Source of the DNA: Sycobia sp. Sy_11
Taxonomy: Eukaryota > Arthropoda > Insecta > Hymenoptera > Epichrysomallidae
Direction: 5' to 3'
Assembly (NCBI GenBank): GCA_018907035.1
Contig: JACCIC010000029.1
Span: forward strand, 3,288,501-3,352,500
DNA: 64,000 nt
The position numbers and the translations under genes were made by a program. The notes below the pieces were generated by a model that was not told the DNA's origin, made no database searches, and saw only the letters and a program-made list of their open reading frames with translations. Positions 60,453 to 64,000 of this stretch are shown here, one piece after another (position 1 is the first letter of the stretch; each line of letters opens with the position of its first letter).

Positions 60453-61795
60453 ACGTATATATAAGTATAGAGTTGAGGCTATTTGAAATTTAAATAATAG
60501 CCGCAGCTGATTTGAATTTTTCATGGACTTTTTGGCGGCAGTACGTCAAAATGATAAAATATCATTGTACGCGGTTTATTACGACGATGGCTGATAGCAT
60601 CGATTTAAATTTGCCACAGCTGTACTTAGATTTGATTTGGATATTGATTTGTTTTCCCCTTTAACGTATTCGAGTTTTGTTATTGATGATTAAAATATAG
60701 AATTGAAAATTAAATATTTTTGTACTACTCAAAAATTTATAAAATAATTTTGTTGATTATTTCCTCGTTTTTCGAAATGTTTTTCTAAATGTGATGCAAA
60801 ACTGAAATTCTTGAATCTATAAGGAATCCTGGATTTTTTTTCGTTATAAGCTTCCAATTTTAGACATGGTAACAATGAGTAATTAATTATTTTCTACTTA
60901 TTAATGTCAGAATTATATACTGCTGCATTATTTTTACAATAATTACTCATTTTTCAAATATTAGTGAGTAAACAATTTCGAAAATGTCTCTTTTTCAAAA
61001 TCCATGGTTCTTGAAGGTTTCCATGTATTAAAATTAACCTCCAAAGTATGCTGTTCGATAGTCGACTGTTTAATCTGCTAAAAAAAGTAACGCCATAGGC
61101 AAATAATGAACTATTTATATTATTAATAACTTTTTTTAATCGAGGTACTACGAGTCTGATGAATAGGATAAATATTTAAAAGCATTTGTTTGCAAACTAT
61201 GCCTCTTAATTAGTTTCAAATTTGACGGAAAAAATCCGCATTGAGGATCGCTATACAATGTTTATGTAACAACCAGATTTTTTTAATCAACCGACGTATA
61301 TAGAAGTAAAAAAATTTTTTCGGTTTTAATCCAATCGCCTTTCTGTATATTTGAATTTCGATTTCAAATTAATAATCCCCGATCCCAAAAATATGATGAT
61401 ATACTATAACATCTACAGTAAATCGAATTTAAATAGGCCCTGTTATAAAATATGATAAACTTAACAGGGCTATAAAATGTTATGTGAAAAGGGCTGTAAA
61501 TAAAGTTGTAATGTATTTTAAATGTCAGGATAGGAGAGAAAAAACGATGTCGAAAATGGTGGAAAAAGTGCTGTGGGCATTATTTCATGGACGTTTTGAT
61601 GTTAAATAATATGGTTAAAAGGTAAAAGGAGTCCTGCAAATAGCGCCTTTGTCACGTTAATGGGTTAAAGCAGGTTAAAGTTCTTTCAGAGCTTAGCTGG
61701 GAAAACAAGTTATATATAATGGCATTAAACAGATTTTTTTAAAAAGTCTTTTTAAGGAAATCTTTTTAAGGAGTCAACATAAACAAAATTCATTA
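60450..61795. other. AT-rich non-coding stretch
   Basis: Contains a 7-bp-arm inverted repeat CCTGTTA...TAACAGG at about 61438-61468 and a tandem TCTTTTTAAGGA duplication near 61747-61774. No gene recognised. Confidence 0.45.
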
Positions 61796-61797
61796 TT

Positions 61798-61799
<2 letters not shown>

Positions 61800-61839
<40 letters not shown>
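61800..61839. repeat. (AT)n microsatellite
   Basis: 40 bp of alternating A and T. Confidence 0.95.
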
Positions 61840-61841
<2 letters not shown>

Positions 61842-61844
61842 AGA

Positions 61845-62670
61845 ATTGTTATGGAAGAAGCACTTTTGCCAATAAATAGCACATTTACTATAGAAATTTT
61901 CAGGAAGTTATTTAAAAGAACAGCATTTGAAGAAGTAGGAGAATTTCGATTTTTTTCTTCCATATTTGTATTTTGGCTTTTGCCATATGTTCCTATATTA
62001 GCGCAACGACTTGCATTTAGACTCAAATTCATTGTTCGTTTATTCGTATATTTACAAATCATATTAAAATTTTTTAAATTTATAAAAAAAGGATTTAATT
62101 TTATATACGCTTTGATAAAATACATATACATATGTATTTTATGTTGTGCTGCAGCTCAGCATTCACGTTTCAGAAAAAAATAATTTAGAAAAAAACAAGT
62201 AAATGACATTTGATATAATTTTATATTATTTTACCGAAAATTTTCAAATTTTACGATCAGTCAAATAGTTCGTATGTATTTATTAAGTTACTGTCGAAAA
62301 AAAAAAAACAATTTTTTCTTAATAATCTTCGCTATACAATTATTGAATATCCACACTATCTTGCCTCGTACACATAAAGACAGCAGCAGTCATAAAAGAA
62401 CCCATGCGTATCTTTCAATAAATCAGAACCCAAATGAACAATAAAAAATAAATTACAGGAGGATCTCCCATTCTACTTGTCCCCCAAAATCAACCCCCCC
62501 CTCCCCGGCACTAAAGACGCCGAGTAGCGGAAAGAATGGCTACTCGAGCCCCGAAATCGATATAACGACCTAGAGCACTGCGTATATATATGTGGATCAA
62601 TTTCCGCTATATAAGAAAACGCGGAGACTGACACGCGGCATAGCCCCCCCCCCAACCCCTCCTCCAACGA
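61845..62670. other. Stretch with overlapping unrecognised frames
   Basis: A 110-codon plus frame (61851-62183, hydrophobic middle and basic end) overlaps a 112-codon minus frame (61793-62131). Neither resembles a known protein and at most one could be real. It could be debris of an unidentified element. Confidence 0.3.
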
Positions 62671-62675
62671 CACAC

Positions 62676-62676
<1 letters not shown>

Positions 62677-62719
<43 letters not shown>
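62677..62719. repeat. (AT)n microsatellite
   Basis: 43 bp of alternating A and T. Confidence 0.95.
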
Positions 62720-62721
<2 letters not shown>

Positions 62722-62994
62722 CATCCGCGCTGAATACTGCATCGCAACCCCCGCTCATCTTGTACCGCACGCGTATATAATATAAAACCAGCCCAAGACA
62801 GCTGTACATTATGCAGGCGGCGCGCTCGCCCTTTAGTGCGCGCGCGCGTTTCCTCCCGCCTCTCGCCCTCATCTCGGCGGCCTTCCCGCGCGCGCGCGCC
62901 GATGCTCCCTCAATAATAAATAAAACTATATAGCCCGGGCGCGCGTTACTTTTTCAAGGCCCTCGTCCGATTGTTTTTCGGCCGTATTATGCTA

Positions 62995-62998
<4 letters not shown>

Positions 62999-63033
<35 letters not shown>
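62999..63033. repeat. (TG)n microsatellite
   Basis: 35 bp of TG. Confidence 0.95.
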
Positions 63034-63036
<3 letters not shown>

Positions 63037-63326
63037 CGCACGGACGGGCCGGCACGGAGGGAGACCCCGTTTCCCGTCTTCGAGGGGGCGATCCTCTTTC
63101 GCCTTGTACGCGGTAGCATCGACACCTATGTGTATGTATATATGTATGTATATACATATATATATTTCGCGGAGCGGTGGCGCATGAATCTTAAATGGCG
63201 CAATCTCGAGGTTGCGCATCCCCCTCCCCTCTCTCCCTCTCCTTACCCCGTGGCGTTTGGGGATTAATCCGTGGCGATGGCGGGGGGGGACGGTTTTCCT
63301 GTATTTGCTTTATTTCTTCGTCTCGC

Positions 63327-63327
<1 letters not shown>

Positions 63328-63363
<36 letters not shown>
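63328..63363. repeat. (CT)n microsatellite
   Basis: 36 bp of CT. Confidence 0.95.
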
Positions 63364-63366
<3 letters not shown>

Positions 63367-63639
63367 GGCCACCCTCACCTTCGCTCCCAGCTGTTATTAT
63401 ATTATGTAAATTCGCGATAGGCTGTCGTCGCGTTGGCCGCGATCATCGATCGCGCGTGCATTTTGCTGCTGCTGTTGTTCTGGTTGCTGTGTTGCGGTGG
63501 GTCCACGCAGACGCTCATCACCGGGGTCGCTGCGATTCGATTCGCTCGAAGGATCTGCATTATATGTATAGGGGCTTGGGAAGTTAGTGCGCGCCACATT
63601 TCCTTCTCGCCCCGAGGCGAAAAACTGCCAGGTGTCTAT

Positions 63640-64000
63640 TTTTATTGAAACAGATAAAAACTGATCGTGATGTTACGCGATGTGTTATGACGTTCGAATT
63701 TTACACCCGACATTCCCTTAATCTTCAGAGGACGGTAGTTCTTTTAGTTCGAGCTGAATTTTTGCCGTTACCAAAAGATCTTTTTACAAACATCGGATCG
63801 CTAATTTTAGACACTGCAAGTAGCAAATGATTGATATGTGCGTCAGCCCCGGTCTGGAACTTTACGGACAGTACAAAATACGTATTTTTTCTTTGCAGTT
63901 CAGCTTCATTCGGCGTAATCCTCTTTATTGATGTTCCATATTTAGGAAGAAAGTAATAAGACGACCCTGCGTTCAATTAACCTTCAATTCAATTTTCAAG
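63640..64000. other. Non-coding right end of the window
   Basis: Two short frames on opposite strands (61 and 83 codons) overlap here; neither is recognised. Confidence 0.4.

Larger units (their letters stand above)
62820..63640. other. CpG-rich island
   Basis: A GC-rich block with CGCGCGCGC runs, (TG)n at 62999-63033, (CT)n at 63328-63363 and a CTGCTGCTGTTGTTC run near 63466. Overlapping frames on both strands (up to 130 codons) look like GC-driven chance frames. It could be a promoter or 5' exon of a gene extending beyond the window. Confidence 0.35.

Overview
The window looks like nuclear DNA of an insect, probably a hymenopteran (ant, bee or wasp). This is inferred from four things: a BEL/Pao LTR retrotransposon, a D,D34D mariner relic, an intron-containing secreted serine-protease homologue with insect-style short introns, and AT-rich DNA full of long (AT)n, (CA)n and (GA)n microsatellites. 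There is no sign of bacterial, organellar or viral-genome organisation. The species cannot be named from sequence alone.

Region by region. 1-1707 is non-coding. 1713-9647 is a complete BEL/Pao element with 955-bp LTRs that I find identical by line-by-line reading, a 5-bp target-site duplication (AATCG), a primer-binding site, a long gag-pro-RT-RNaseH frame, an integrase frame in the same phase, and a purine tract. A single in-frame TAA separates the two coding parts. 9653-32000 is mostly non-coding. It carries CpG-rich, microsatellite-rich islands and two decayed non-LTR retrotransposon fragments on the minus strand (about 16.8-17.8 kb and 27.84-28.62 kb).

32042-36639 holds the only convincing host gene, read on the minus strand. 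It has four coding exons with consensus splice sites and matching phases, and encodes a 303-residue secreted chymotrypsin-fold protein whose His, Asp and Ser catalytic positions are all replaced. Its third intron contains a dead mariner element. 36.7-64 kb has no confident gene. A possible chemoreceptor-like relic lies near 45.2-46.1 kb, and the rest is AT-rich DNA punctuated by about 25 long (AT)n tracts and GC-rich islands.

How the parts relate: the BEL/Pao parts form one replicative unit, with LTR promoter and poly(A) signals, tRNA priming, gag packaging, protease, RT/RNase H and integrase. The serine-protease homologue is independent of it. The other elements are fossils. Much of the window could be introns or intergenic DNA of large genes whose exons lie outside it.
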